Position numbers and translations under genes: made by a program. A stretch of DNA of 64,000 nucleotides from Paenibacillus foliorum (GTDB lineage Bacteria; Bacillota; Bacilli; Paenibacillales; NBRC-103111). Below, in pieces: positions 47,854 through 56,719 of this stretch. The stretch lies in NCBI RefSeq assembly GCF_013141765.1, contig NZ_WHOD01000067.1, positions 62,001 through 126,000 on the forward strand, read 5' to 3'. The notes beneath the pieces are model-generated. The model saw only the letters and a list, made by a program, of their open reading frames with translations. It was not told where the DNA came from and did not search any database. Numbering within the stretch: position 1 is the stretch's first letter; every line of letters begins with the position of its first letter.

Positions 47854-50800
47854 ATGAAAAAAAGTTTATCTACGATTTTATCCCTTGCTATGGCATTCTC
47901 AATGTTTTCTTCCGTAGCACTAGCTGCTGATGCAGATGCAGCTAAAACGTCCGCTGATTTCAGCGACTTGAAAGATCTTGATGCAGCAACAAAAGCAAAG
48001 TTTGACGCTTTGATCTCTGCTGGCGTATTTGATGGCGTTAAAGAAGGTACATTTGGTCTTAAAGACGAAATGAACCGCGCTCAATTCGCTAAAGTAGCAG
48101 CTTTGATCTTCGGATTGAAAGTTGACACTTCTTTGAAAACTTCAAGCTTCTCCGATGTTAAAGCTGACGATCCAGCTAATGGTTATGCTCTTGCTTACAT
48201 CGAAGCAGTTAAAGCAGCAGGTATCACTGATGGTTACGCTCCTGGTCAATACAACCCAGCGGGTAAAGTAACTAAAGAACAATTGGCAACTTTCTTGATC
48301 CGCGGTCTTGGAAAAGACGCTGACGCTAAAGCTACTCCAGGTGTTAATGATGCAACTGTTACTGATTGGGCTAAAGGTTATGTAGCATTGGCTCTTAACT
48401 TGAAAGTGTTGTCCAATGGCGCTGACGGTAAATTCGGCGGTAACGTAAATGCAACTCGTGATATTCTAGTTCTTGGTGCTTACGAAGCGAAAGCTCAGTA
48501 CAAAGGACCAGCTTTCAATGGTAAATATGCAATTTCTCAGTTCAAAGCAACTGACGCTAACGTGTTGACTCTTACACTTAACGGCGCATTGACTGAAGAT
48601 GCTGCTAAAAACTTGAAAGTTGAAATCAAAAAAGACGGCTCAGTAATCACTTCCGGCTTCACTACTAAGTGGGATGACAAGAAAACTGTTGCTACTTTGA
48701 CTTTTGATTCCAAATTCCAAGAATCCAAATACGAAGCTACAATTAGCGGTCTGAGCAACATCGATGAGACTAATAAAACAGCTTCAACTACTACATCTGT
48801 AGAGAAAATCACGAAAATTGATTTCTTGACAGCTTCTGATACTATTCCTTTGAAAGTAAACAAAGGCGGCACTAAACTTCTTGGTAAAGTACGCATTGAG
48901 TTCAAAGCTACTAACCAATATGGTGCAAAATCCAAATTGAGCGCAAGCAACTTTGACATCCGTGTAAACGGTGGTACATTCAGTAATGTTGCTGGCGAAC
49001 AAGCTATTCAATTGAGCCAAGATTTGGATACAGAAAGAAATGACAGAATCTCTATCAGTGTTATGCACACTGACAGTGGTACACAAGTAAACAAAATCTT
49101 TGCAGTTGGCGACGAAGCTCTTGTCAGCAAAGTGGAACTTGGAGACTTGGTGAACGCTGCTGGTACGAAAATCGACAAAATCGAAGCAAAAAGCTCTAAC
49201 AACTACTTGGATGTTAAAGCTTATGACCAATATGGCTTCCGTGTAGAAGAAAAAGACGCATTGAATGATGATGTTTCCGTAAACTTCTCAGACAATGATC
49301 TTGAAGAAGGTTCAGGTACTGGCGAACGTCCGAATGATCCGTTTGTAGATGATGTTGTTCTTGATGACGCTGCTGACTTGCAAATTCGTTCGACTAACAA
49401 TGAAGAAAAAGATATTACTGTAACTGTATATGCTCGTGGTGGTAACTCCGCAAGTAAAACAATCAAAGTAAGTGCTTCTAAAATTCCTGCTACTGTTGAG
49501 TTTGGTTCATATAACTACACATTGGCTGAAGGCGATAGACTTACTGGCGACCAAGATGTGGATAAAAAGTTCTACATTCCTTTGATTGTAAAAGATTCTA
49601 AAGGTGATTTGTTGGATCCAGATGATATCGTAGACGCTTATAGCAATGGCGACAAAGATAGCAAGTTCAACATTCGTACTTCGAGTGGAATCACACTTGG
49701 TAAAGACAAAACTTCAGAAATCGTTAAAACGGGTGCTTATAAAGGATACCTAGCAGTTACTAGCGTAGACAGAAAAGGTTCCCAGTACGTAACTGTTAGC
49801 TTGGAAGATTACAGAACAGTTACTCAAACATTGAACATTTCTGTAAGTGAAGCACGTAAGGCTGATTCGATCAAATTCTCTACTGTACCTAAGAAATATA
49901 TTCTTGGTGGAACAGACACAGAAGTTAAATACAAAATTTACGACCAAAACGGTACGGAATTGAAGTATGTTAATGATCCAGAAGCAACTTACAAAGTAAG
50001 ATTGGATTACACAGGAACAGGAATTAAAAATCCAGGTCTTACTGGAGCTGCAGTTGAAGAAGTTTACTTGGCTTCTAAGGAAAATGCTGCAACTAGCTAC
50101 GATACTGCTTCAATTGCTAACCCATACAAGAACCAATATGGTAAGAGAGAAACAGTTCTATCCGCTGTTTATGGCGCAAAATCAAGTGCAACTTTCGACT
50201 TGTTGCCTCCAGACGATCAAAAAGTAATTACTGACGATCACTTGTATGTTAATTCATGGGATAACTTCTATGATAAGTCCTTTAAGTTCTATTCGACAGC
50301 GAACGCAACTGAAGGAACATGGACTTTGAAAGCAACATTGATCAAAACACCTACAACAGGTAGAGATGCTGGTAAAGAAGTTGATCTAGACAGCATTTCC
50401 ACTACAATTGAAAAAATCGATCCTAATAAGTCCGAGAATAAATTGACTTATGAAGTTTACCTTGACAAATCTGTCAACAACAACACAATTCTTGCTGCTG
50501 ACGACTACTACGACGTAGTTAACAAAGCTGGTGGGGATACAGTTAAAGGCGCAACTTATGTTTATGACAACTTCAAAAAGGTTACAAAAGAAGTTAAGCT
50601 AAGAGCTAAAAAATCAAGCGGTGAAGAAGTAGCAATTGCTTCAGGCTTGTATAATGGTTCAAATGCTAACACTATCGTATCCGTTACTTCCAACAACCCA
50701 TTAGTTGTAAATGTACCGACTACTGGTAAGAACTTTGTTGCTGGTTTGGATGCTGGTACTGCAAAAGTTAACGTAGTATTCAGAAACGCTAAAGGTGATC

Positions 50801-51249
50801 AAGAGTCCAAATCAATTGATGTAACTACTAAGAACGAAGCTCCAGTAGTAGCAAGTATCGTTCTACGTAAAACAGACAAAGCAGTTGCTGCTTCTGATAT
50901 CAATGGTGGATTCCTATGGGGTAAAAAACTTGCTGAAAAAATCACTGTAAAAGATCAATTTGGTGATGAAATCGTGTCTGAGTTCAACCCAACTAACGAA
51001 CCAAATGAAGAAGGCAACGTTCCAGATCAATTCTTGACTCAAAATGGTGGAGTTGGCCAAGATACAAACAAATTGTTGAACCTAAGCTTCTACATCTCTG
51101 ATGTAGTAGGTACACAAGATGCTGCTAATGCAGTAAGTATCGATCCTAATGGTAAAATCAGCTACACTGGTACTACAATTACTGGCTTCACAGTTAACGT
51201 AATGGCTTCAAGCGGTGCAACTGCATCCTTCGGAGTAACTGTTAAGTAA
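47854..51249 (+). CDS. SLH-domain surface (S-layer) protein
   Basis: Exported surface protein. The signal peptide MKKSLSTILSLAMAFSMFSS ends near ALA-ADADAA. Three SLH repeats follow (about 35-230: FSDLKDLDAATKAKFDALIS, SFSDVKADDPANGYALAYIE, DATVTDWAKGYVAL). The remaining 900 residues are beta-rich, Ig-like, Thr/Asp/Lys-rich and cysteine-free. 1131 residues. Codon choice is strongly biased (GCT, GGT, AAA, GTA), as expected for a very abundant protein. ATG 47854 follows CGAGGAGG. An in-frame ATG at 47776, 26 codons upstream, has an even better ribosome site (AAGGGGGTGA) and could start a longer form. It lies downstream of csaB and tagO, which likely make its wall anchor. Confidence 0.9.
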   Translation: MKKSLSTILSLAMAFSMFSSVALAADADAAKTSADFSDLKDLDAATKAKFDALISAGVFDGVKEGTFGLKDEMNRAQFAKVAALIFGLKVDTSLKTSSFSDVKADDPANGYALAYIEAVKAAGITDGYAPGQYNPAGKVTKEQLATFLIRGLGKDADAKATPGVNDATVTDWAKGYVALALNLKVLSNGADGKFGGNVNATRDILVLGAYEAKAQYKGPAFNGKYAISQFKATDANVLTLTLNGALTEDAAKNLKVEIKKDGSVITSGFTTKWDDKKTVATLTFDSKFQESKYEATISGLSNIDETNKTASTTTSVEKITKIDFLTASDTIPLKVNKGGTKLLGKVRIEFKATNQYGAKSKLSASNFDIRVNGGTFSNVAGEQAIQLSQDLDTERNDRISISVMHTDSGTQVNKIFAVGDEALVSKVELGDLVNAAGTKIDKIEAKSSNNYLDVKAYDQYGFRVEEKDALNDDVSVNFSDNDLEEGSGTGERPNDPFVDDVVLDDAADLQIRSTNNEEKDITVTVYARGGNSASKTIKVSASKIPATVEFGSYNYTLAEGDRLTGDQDVDKKFYIPLIVKDSKGDLLDPDDIVDAYSNGDKDSKFNIRTSSGITLGKDKTSEIVKTGAYKGYLAVTSVDRKGSQYVTVSLEDYRTVTQTLNISVSEARKADSIKFSTVPKKYILGGTDTEVKYKIYDQNGTELKYVNDPEATYKVRLDYTGTGIKNPGLTGAAVEEVYLASKENAATSYDTASIANPYKNQYGKRETVLSAVYGAKSSATFDLLPPDDQKVITDDHLYVNSWDNFYDKSFKFYSTANATEGTWTLKATLIKTPTTGRDAGKEVDLDSISTTIEKIDPNKSENKLTYEVYLDKSVNNNTILAADDYYDVVNKAGGDTVKGATYVYDNFKKVTKEVKLRAKKSSGEEVAIASGLYNGSNANTIVSVTSNNPLVVNVPTTGKNFVAGLDAGTAKVNVVFRNAKGDQESKSIDVTTKNEAPVVASIVLRKTDKAVAASDINGGFLWGKKLAEKITVKDQFGDEIVSEFNPTNEPNEEGNVPDQFLTQNGGVGQDTNKLLNLSFYISDVVGTQDAANAVSIDPNGKISYTGTTITGFTVNVMASSGATASFGVTVK

Positions 51250-51260
51250 TAATCCTTAAA

Positions 51261-51293
51261 AGAAAGAAGGCCCTACGGGGTCTTCTTTTTTTT
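51261..51293 (+). terminator. Intrinsic terminator of the SLH surface-protein gene
   Basis: AGAAGGCCC pairs with GGGGTCTTCT around TAC with one wobble, followed by eight T residues. Confidence 0.85.
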
Positions 51294-51368
51294 GTCTAAT
51301 AAAGCTATACTTAACCGATAACCTTAAAATATAGAATCCAAATTTAAATGTACATACGAGGTGAATTC

Positions 51369-51971
51369 ATGAAAACAGCAGCAAAAATTGTTATTAGTGC
51401 CTGCCTACTATGGTCATCAACCATCATCATAGCTGATGCAGATGGTGCTACTAATAATACTCAGGCCGGTACGATTGATGATCCGGTTATTACTAAGAGC
51501 TATTTTGAGCAGAACATTAGCTTAAAGGTAGCCGAAGAGATGAACAAACAGACGATCACTGAAGATAAAGTAAAACAAATCATAGCTGCAGAATTAGGAA
51601 ATAACAAAGGTAATTCCAATGGATCCACTAATCCGCAACAGCCTTCTGTAGTGGTACCAGATTCGGGAAATACTAGTCTTACTGTACTTAAGCTCGAACC
51701 AGGACAGACCTTGTACGGTGGACCTGGTACTGAAATGATTGTTCGAAGTGGTAAAGTTACTATCATCAGTTCGGATGAGAATGGAGTTCCAGATGTAACA
51801 TCAGGAAAAGATATAGTAGCTGGTGCGACGGTTGAACTTAATCATTTACTTATAATTCCACGTGAAGGCCGTGGTATTAAGGCCGATCCAAAATTGAAGC
51901 AAGACATTTATGTGATGGTTCGCGGATCTTTTCTACAAATTAATGCAGATGGTTCTAAGGTGACTCCATAA
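51369..51971 (+). CDS. Hypothetical secreted protein next to the S-layer gene
   Basis: I do not recognise a family. 200 residues: a signal peptide (about 1-25, MKTAAKIVISACLLWSSTII), a helical charged stretch (about 45-75, with EEMNKQTITEDKVKQIIAAE), a Ser/Asn/Pro linker, and a compact beta-type C-terminal part (from about 95) including KLEPGQTLYGGPGTEMIVRSG and ending VMVRGSFLQI. This C-terminal pattern is common in Paenibacillaceae secreted proteins, by impression only. ATG 51369 follows CGAGGTG. It is transcribed separately from the S-layer gene, which has its own terminator. Confidence 0.65.
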   Translation: MKTAAKIVISACLLWSSTIIIADADGATNNTQAGTIDDPVITKSYFEQNISLKVAEEMNKQTITEDKVKQIIAAELGNNKGNSNGSTNPQQPSVVVPDSGNTSLTVLKLEPGQTLYGGPGTEMIVRSGKVTIISSDENGVPDVTSGKDIVAGATVELNHLLIIPREGRGIKADPKLKQDIYVMVRGSFLQINADGSKVTP

Positions 51972-52022
51972 ATTTTACCCATCTTGACAACAGTTTATAC
52001 GACTTGTCCTATCAGACGCGGA

Positions 52023-52029
52023 CATACTA
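52023..52029 (+). promoter_or_regulatory. Candidate sigma-G -10 box of the SASP gene
   Basis: CATACTA fits the sigma-G -10 CATnnTA and lies 30 bases before the SASP start. No good -35 (GnATR) was seen at 17-18 bases upstream, so the call is tentative. Confidence 0.35.
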
Positions 52030-52058
52030 TGGTTACATCACATATGGAGGTGGATTTC

Positions 52059-52325
52059 ATGGCAAAAGGGAAAAAAGTAGTGCCGGAAAGTCATCAAGCT
52101 TTGGATGCTCTAAAGTATGAAATTGCAGCAGAGATGGGATTGCCAGTCGGAAAGTCATTAGCACATTCCAATGTTGAATTTGCAACAGAGTTAGGGTCTC
52201 TTCCAGCTCAATCCATTAAGGAAGATTACTGGGGGCATATAACTTCACGTGATGCAGGTGCAGTAGGCGGGGCGATCTCAAGTCGTCTCATTCGTAAGGC
52301 GGAAGAAATACTGTTGAACTTATAA
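52059..52325 (+). CDS. Alpha/beta-type small acid-soluble spore protein
   Basis: Forespore DNA-coating protein that protects spore DNA. 88 residues. The GPR protease site is in ALDALKYEIAAEMGLP (cleavage at E-IA). The second conserved block is DYWGHITSRDAGAVGGAISSRLIRKAEE, a slightly diverged form of the usual GGxVTKRLV. ATG 52059 has TGGAGGTGG upstream. The in-frame ATG at 51984 would read through the promoter region. Confidence 0.88.
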   Translation: MAKGKKVVPESHQALDALKYEIAAEMGLPVGKSLAHSNVEFATELGSLPAQSIKEDYWGHITSRDAGAVGGAISSRLIRKAEEILLNL

Positions 52326-52365
52326 TTAAGGCATTATTAATTTTATGGGAACTTGTGCAATTTTA

Positions 52366-52394
52366 TTGACAGCCCTAGACAAATCCAGTAACAT
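52366..52394 (+). promoter_or_regulatory. Candidate sigma-A promoter upstream of metK
   Basis: TTGACA (52366-52371), 17-base spacer, TAACAT (52389-52394). The -35 is perfect and the -10 is weak. Transcription would start about 15 bases before the palindrome at 52416. Confidence 0.55.
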
Positions 52395-52415
52395 ATTTAA
52401 AAGAAGGTCATGCTA

Positions 52416-52448
52416 AACCTTTTCCCATGGGAAAAGGTTGATTTTTTT
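52416..52448 (+). terminator. Palindromic terminator between SASP and metK (possible metK attenuator)
   Basis: A perfect 24-base palindrome (AACCTTTTCCC meeting GGGAAAAGGTT at CATG) is followed by GA and seven T residues. It may end the SASP transcript. It also lies downstream of the only good promoter seen for metK. Confidence 0.75.
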
Positions 52449-52455
52449 GTATAGG

Positions 52456-52525
52456 AGCTTTTCGATACGAAAGTCATGGCCATAACTTCAACGAAAGTGC
52501 TTCGTTTTGAAGCTTTTCTTAATAA
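52456..52525 (+). repeat. Pre-SD hairpins upstream of metK
   Basis: TTTTCG-ATA-CGAAAG (52459-52473), and AACTTCAACGAAAG facing CTTCGTTTTGAAG around TG. They resemble the atp/nuo hairpins in size and in CTTTTC/GAAAAG-type stems, but sit about 20 or more bases before the AGGAGG of metK. Membership of the family is uncertain. Confidence 0.4.
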
Positions 52526-52555
52526 AATTCAACTACTTTTTAGGAGGTCGATAGT

Positions 52556-53761
52556 ATGACAATACCACGCGGTCGACGCTTATTTACATCTGAGTCCGTA
52601 ACTGAGGGGCATCCTGATAAGATTTGTGATCAGATTTCTGACTCCGTTCTTGATGCGTTTCTTGCTAATGATCCAAATGCTCGTGTTGCATGCGAAGTTT
52701 CGGTTGCTACTGGCTTGGTTCTAGTTATTGGTGAAATCTCAAGCCAATCCGAATATGTTGATATTCAATCTATTGCTCGTCAGACCATTAAGGAAATAGG
52801 ATATACTCGTGCGAAGTTTGGTTTTGACTCCCAAACATGCGCAGTGTTGGTTTCTTTGAATGAGCAATCCGCTGATATCGCACAAGGTGTGGACAAGGCT
52901 CTTGAAGCTAGAGAAGGCCTAATGACTGACGAAGAGATTGAAGCAATTGGTGCAGGTGACCAAGGGATGATGTTTGGTTTCGCGGTTAACGAGACTCCAG
53001 AACTTATGCCATTGCCTATTTCGATAGCTCACCAATTATCCCGTCGTTTGACTGAAGTTCGTAAAAACGGTACTCTTCCTTACCTTCGTCCAGATGGTAA
53101 AACACAAGTAACGGTTGAATACGAAGGAGATATTCCTGTACGTGTTGATACAATCGTTGTATCGACTCAGCACAGTGAAGATGTTACTTTAGAACAAATT
53201 CAAGCGGACATTAAAGAACATGTCATCAAACCAATCGTTCCTGAGAAATTCTTAGGTGAGGATACTAAATATTTCATTAACCCTACAGGTCGTTTTGTTA
53301 TCGGCGGTCCTCAAGGTGACGCTGGTTTAACAGGCCGTAAAATTATTGTAGATACGTATGGCGGTTATGCTCGTCATGGCGGCGGAGCTTTCTCCGGTAA
53401 GGATCCTACAAAAGTTGACAGATCCGGCGCATACGCAGCAAGATATGTAGCTAAGAACATTGTAGCTGCAGGCTTGGCTGACAAATGTGAAGTACAGCTT
53501 GCCTATGCAATTGGTGTTGCTCAACCGGTTTCGGTTGCTGTTGATACATTTGGAACAGGTAAAGTAAGCGAAGATAAGCTGGTAGAAGTAGTTCGTAAGC
53601 ATTTTGATCTACGTCCTGCAGGCATTATTAAGGCATTGGATCTTCGCAAACCAATCTACAGACAAACTGCTGCTTATGGACATTTCGGTCGTACCGATGT
53701 AGATCTTCCATGGGAGCGTACAGATAAGGCAGAGCTGCTGAAACGTGATGCTCTAGCATAA
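52556..53761 (+). CDS. metK: S-adenosylmethionine synthase
   Basis: Makes SAM from methionine and [22 protein letters not shown] at the N-terminus, the [10 protein letters not shown] hexapeptide region near residue 121, and [23 protein letters not shown]-type sequence in the C-terminal third ([17 protein letters not shown]) are diagnostic. 401 residues. TTTAGGAGG upstream of the ATG. No SAM (S-box) riboswitch was recognised in the leader, which is unusual for Firmicute metK. Confidence 0.97.
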   Translation: MTIPRGRRLFTSESVTEGHPDKICDQISDSVLDAFLANDPNARVACEVSVATGLVLVIGEISSQSEYVDIQSIARQTIKEIGYTRAKFGFDSQTCAVLVSLNEQSADIAQGVDKALEAREGLMTDEEIEAIGAGDQGMMFGFAVNETPELMPLPISIAHQLSRRLTEVRKNGTLPYLRPDGKTQVTVEYEGDIPVRVDTIVVSTQHSEDVTLEQIQADIKEHVIKPIVPEKFLGEDTKYFINPTGRFVIGGPQGDAGLTGRKIIVDTYGGYARHGGGAFSGKDPTKVDRSGAYAARYVAKNIVAAGLADKCEVQLAYAIGVAQPVSVAVDTFGTGKVSEDKLVEVVRKHFDLRPAGIIKALDLRKPIYRQTAAYGHFGRTDVDLPWERTDKAELLKRDALA

Positions 53762-53772
53762 GACTTAAAAGG

Positions 53773-53808
53773 ACAAGCTCGGTTCAATTGAACTGAGCTT
53801 GTTTTTTG
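53773..53808 (+). terminator. Intrinsic terminator after metK
   Basis: ACAAGCTCGGTTC pairs with GAACTGAGCTTGT around AATT with one mismatch, followed by TTTTTTG. Confidence 0.88.
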
Positions 53809-53969
53809 TGTTCATTAAAGGGTCGCGGTATTCTTTGAATGGTAGATCCTCCTGTGTGTAGGTTGGTCTATTTCGCTACTCTATTAATTTTCGCCATATT
53901 ATCGTAACTTTTTCAATAGTAATAGAGTCTATAATAGAGGAGAGTGGGATAAGAAGGGAGAAACACAAC

Positions 53970-56591
53970 GTGAGTAAACATAAAGTATGGGTTTCGGTGT
54001 CATCTTTGGTGTTGTCAGCTATGATCGGTTTTTCACCGTTATTGTCGACAGCTAACGTTTACGCTGAAACAGCAGAGCCATCAGTTACGATGGTAAGTCA
54101 AGATATACTAACATCAGGCGCGATTTTGAAAAAATATGTTTGGAAGTCCATACGCAGTAAAAAAGAAATTACAACTAATGCAAATGTGGTAGAAGTGGAT
54201 CTTACCAATCCGAATGTTAAATTGGACGTAATGTCGGGAACTGATAATCAGTTCACAAAGAAACAAAGCGTATTGGGCATGGCTACAGAAACTAAAGCTG
54301 TGGCAGGGGTCAATGGTGACTTTTACAATACCCAAGCTGAAGGCGTACCTATGGGACCAGAGATTGCTAACGGGCAGCTTATGGCAACACCGCCGTATTT
54401 ACCAGGCTTTTATTCATTCGCTATATCTCAAAACAATGTTCCTATTGTAGATTTATTTACTTTTGCAGGTTCGGTAACAGCTAAGGATGGTGCGAAATTT
54501 ACGCTGGGCGGAATTAACAAGACCTACTATTGGTTTGAGCCGGGTGGAGAGCATAGTCATATTGATGCTATGTTTATGTACACGAATGCGTGGGGACAAG
54601 TGGATCGCTCTAACGACGGCGTGACGGTTCCAACTGAAGTGCTGGTTCAAAAGGGTATTATTACGAAAATAGCCGAAAATACTATTATTGATATGATTGC
54701 TCCGAAGGATGGTTATATACTGCGTACTTCAGGGCTAGCTGCGGATTTTGTCAAACAGCATCTAAAGGTTGGCGACCCGCTAGTGGCGGATTATCAAATC
54801 CTTCCCCAGGATTCTAGCAAAACGTATGATGCGAAAAATTTTAAAATGATGATAGGCGGCCATACGATTCTGGTGGATGAGGGACAGCCTACGGAGTTTT
54901 CCAGAGAAGTAGGCAGCTTGTGCTGCACCCGCTCTAGAACAGCCCTCGGATACTCGAAGGATTTGAAGACAGCCTATGTCATTACCGCTGATAATAGCGG
55001 AGACAGTAAGGGTTTAACCATGGCTGAGCTACAGCAATTCATGATTAAAGTGGGTGTATGGAAAGGGTTAAATCTGGATGGAGGCGGTTCGACACAGATG
55101 GTTGCGCGTCCCCTGGGTGAATTTAATCCTGTGTTGATCAACAAAACGGAAACGGGCATTCAACGTAAGGTGGTTAATGGAGTAGGAGTGTTCTCTACAG
55201 CGCCACAAGGCGAGGTAAAGGGACTTTTCATCCAAACTCCGAATGTATTGTTCGTTAATGAACAGGCTCCTTTGCAATTTAAAGCCTATGATGAATTCTA
55301 CAATCCTGTGGTGACAGATAAAGTTGCTGCTAATTGGACGGTTGATAGTCAATCGGGTTCTTTTAAAGAAAACATATTTACCCCTATCAAGCCAGGTATC
55401 GCGAAAGTAACTGCAGCTTCGGGAAAAGGAAGCCAATCGGCAGAGGTGGAAGTAGCGGGTAGAGACCAAATTACCGGACTGAAGATTAATGCTGCCAACA
55501 TCGCTTTAACGGAAGGGGAAAGCTATAAGCTGCCCGTTATCGCAACAACGAAGTCGGGTAAAACAAGAGAAGTTCCGGCAGGGCTGATTCAATGGGAAGT
55601 TATTGGTATGAAGGCTGAGGTCAAGGACGGCATCCTGTCAGTTAACAGCTTACAAGGGACTTCTCAAGCTCAACTTATCGCACGTTATGATGGCTACAGT
55701 ACCATGCTGACGATTGCTGTTGGAAAAGACAAGGTATGGTATGACTTGGACAATTTTGCTGTGATGACAATGTCTCGAGGGCTGCCTGAAGCGGTTTCAG
55801 CATCTGTGTATATAAAAGAGAATGAAATCAAAAATAAATACTTAGAGTTGAACTATGATTTCACAAAAGGTACTGGTACCAAGTGGGCTTATGCTGATTT
55901 GGATACAAGTATTCTAATCGATGATGAGCCGCAGCTTATTAAGCTTAAGGTTAACGGAGACGAGAGCTTAAATGCTTTAAAAACGGAGATAAAGGATAAC
56001 AGTGGCAAAGTGTATTATGTTGAAATTGTGCCAAGTATTAATTGGAAGGGCTGGAAGCTGGTATCTGCAGACCTATCCGAGTACAATCTTAAATACCCTA
56101 TAGCGGTGAAAAGTGTTTATGTGGTAAATGAGGAAATAGGACAAGATGAGCGCGCGGCAAAAGGGAAAATCGAGATTGACGATATTACCTTTAGTTATAA
56201 AGGTCAGGTAACAGCTCCTGCAAAAAGCACAGTCAATCTGACGGTTAATAAGACAGCGGTAGCTGTAAACGGAAAGAGCATGACATTAGAGCAGGCTCCA
56301 GTTATTGAAAAAGGAAATACTTTGATTCCGATTCGTTTTGTAACGGATGCATTGGGTGGTACGGTTCGTTGGGATGATAAGGAGCGTAAAGTCACGGTCA
56401 TTCGTGGTGATAAAATGGTAGACCTCTACATCGATAATCCAGATGTCATTGTTAACGGTCAACGGATAACAGCAGAGGTTGCACCTAAAATCATGAACAA
56501 TCTTACGGTAGTACCGCTTCGTATTCTTTCAGAGAATTTGGGCTGGAAAGTGACTTGGGATGGGAAGACCCAGCAGATTACTCTACAATAA
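53970..56591 (+). CDS. Secreted phosphodiester glycosidase (NAGPA-like) with copper amine oxidase N-type stalk domain
   Basis: Predicted exported surface enzyme. Signal peptide about residues 1-32. The NAGPA domain (about 85-410) has GVNGDFYNTQAEGVPMGP, the Cys pair SLCCTRSRTALGYSKD and LNLDGGGSTQMVARPLGEF. This family cleaves phosphodiester-linked sugars, so a wall glycan or peptidoglycan-related substrate is plausible. A Big-type Ig-like region follows (about 420-590), then a carbohydrate-binding-like module. The C-terminal copper amine oxidase N-type domain (about 760-873) has IPIRFVTDALGG and VVPLRILSENLGW. GTG start after AAGGGAG. 873 residues. Confidence 0.88.
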   Translation: MSKHKVWVSVSSLVLSAMIGFSPLLSTANVYAETAEPSVTMVSQDILTSGAILKKYVWKSIRSKKEITTNANVVEVDLTNPNVKLDVMSGTDNQFTKKQSVLGMATETKAVAGVNGDFYNTQAEGVPMGPEIANGQLMATPPYLPGFYSFAISQNNVPIVDLFTFAGSVTAKDGAKFTLGGINKTYYWFEPGGEHSHIDAMFMYTNAWGQVDRSNDGVTVPTEVLVQKGIITKIAENTIIDMIAPKDGYILRTSGLAADFVKQHLKVGDPLVADYQILPQDSSKTYDAKNFKMMIGGHTILVDEGQPTEFSREVGSLCCTRSRTALGYSKDLKTAYVITADNSGDSKGLTMAELQQFMIKVGVWKGLNLDGGGSTQMVARPLGEFNPVLINKTETGIQRKVVNGVGVFSTAPQGEVKGLFIQTPNVLFVNEQAPLQFKAYDEFYNPVVTDKVAANWTVDSQSGSFKENIFTPIKPGIAKVTAASGKGSQSAEVEVAGRDQITGLKINAANIALTEGESYKLPVIATTKSGKTREVPAGLIQWEVIGMKAEVKDGILSVNSLQGTSQAQLIARYDGYSTMLTIAVGKDKVWYDLDNFAVMTMSRGLPEAVSASVYIKENEIKNKYLELNYDFTKGTGTKWAYADLDTSILIDDEPQLIKLKVNGDESLNALKTEIKDNSGKVYYVEIVPSINWKGWKLVSADLSEYNLKYPIAVKSVYVVNEEIGQDERAAKGKIEIDDITFSYKGQVTAPAKSTVNLTVNKTAVAVNGKSMTLEQAPVIEKGNTLIPIRFVTDALGGTVRWDDKERKVTVIRGDKMVDLYIDNPDVIVNGQRITAEVAPKIMNNLTVVPLRILSENLGWKVTWDGKTQQITLQ

Positions 56592-56644
56592 TTAGTCCTA
56601 ATCGCCTCTTACAAACGTGGCGAAATATGTTACTATATTGCATA

Positions 56645-56683
56645 AGAGCCTATTCCAGTAGGAATAAAGACTGGGTAGGCTCT
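56645..56683 (+). promoter_or_regulatory. Leader hairpin upstream of degS
   Basis: AGAGCCTATTCCAGT can pair with ACTGGGTAGGCTCT around AGGAATAAAG, leaving one bulge. No T-run follows, so termination is unlikely. A weak TTACAA-16-TACTAT promoter at 56610-56636 would place this hairpin at the mRNA 5' end. Confidence 0.45.
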
Positions 56684-56719
56684 CCCTGGTTGAATCGTTC
56701 GTGAAGGAGCCTGACCTGA

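Noticed and set aside
52326-52555. SAM (S-box) riboswitch upstream of metK
   Set aside because: I looked for the conserved S-box helices and core segments and found only a simple palindromic terminator and small hairpins.
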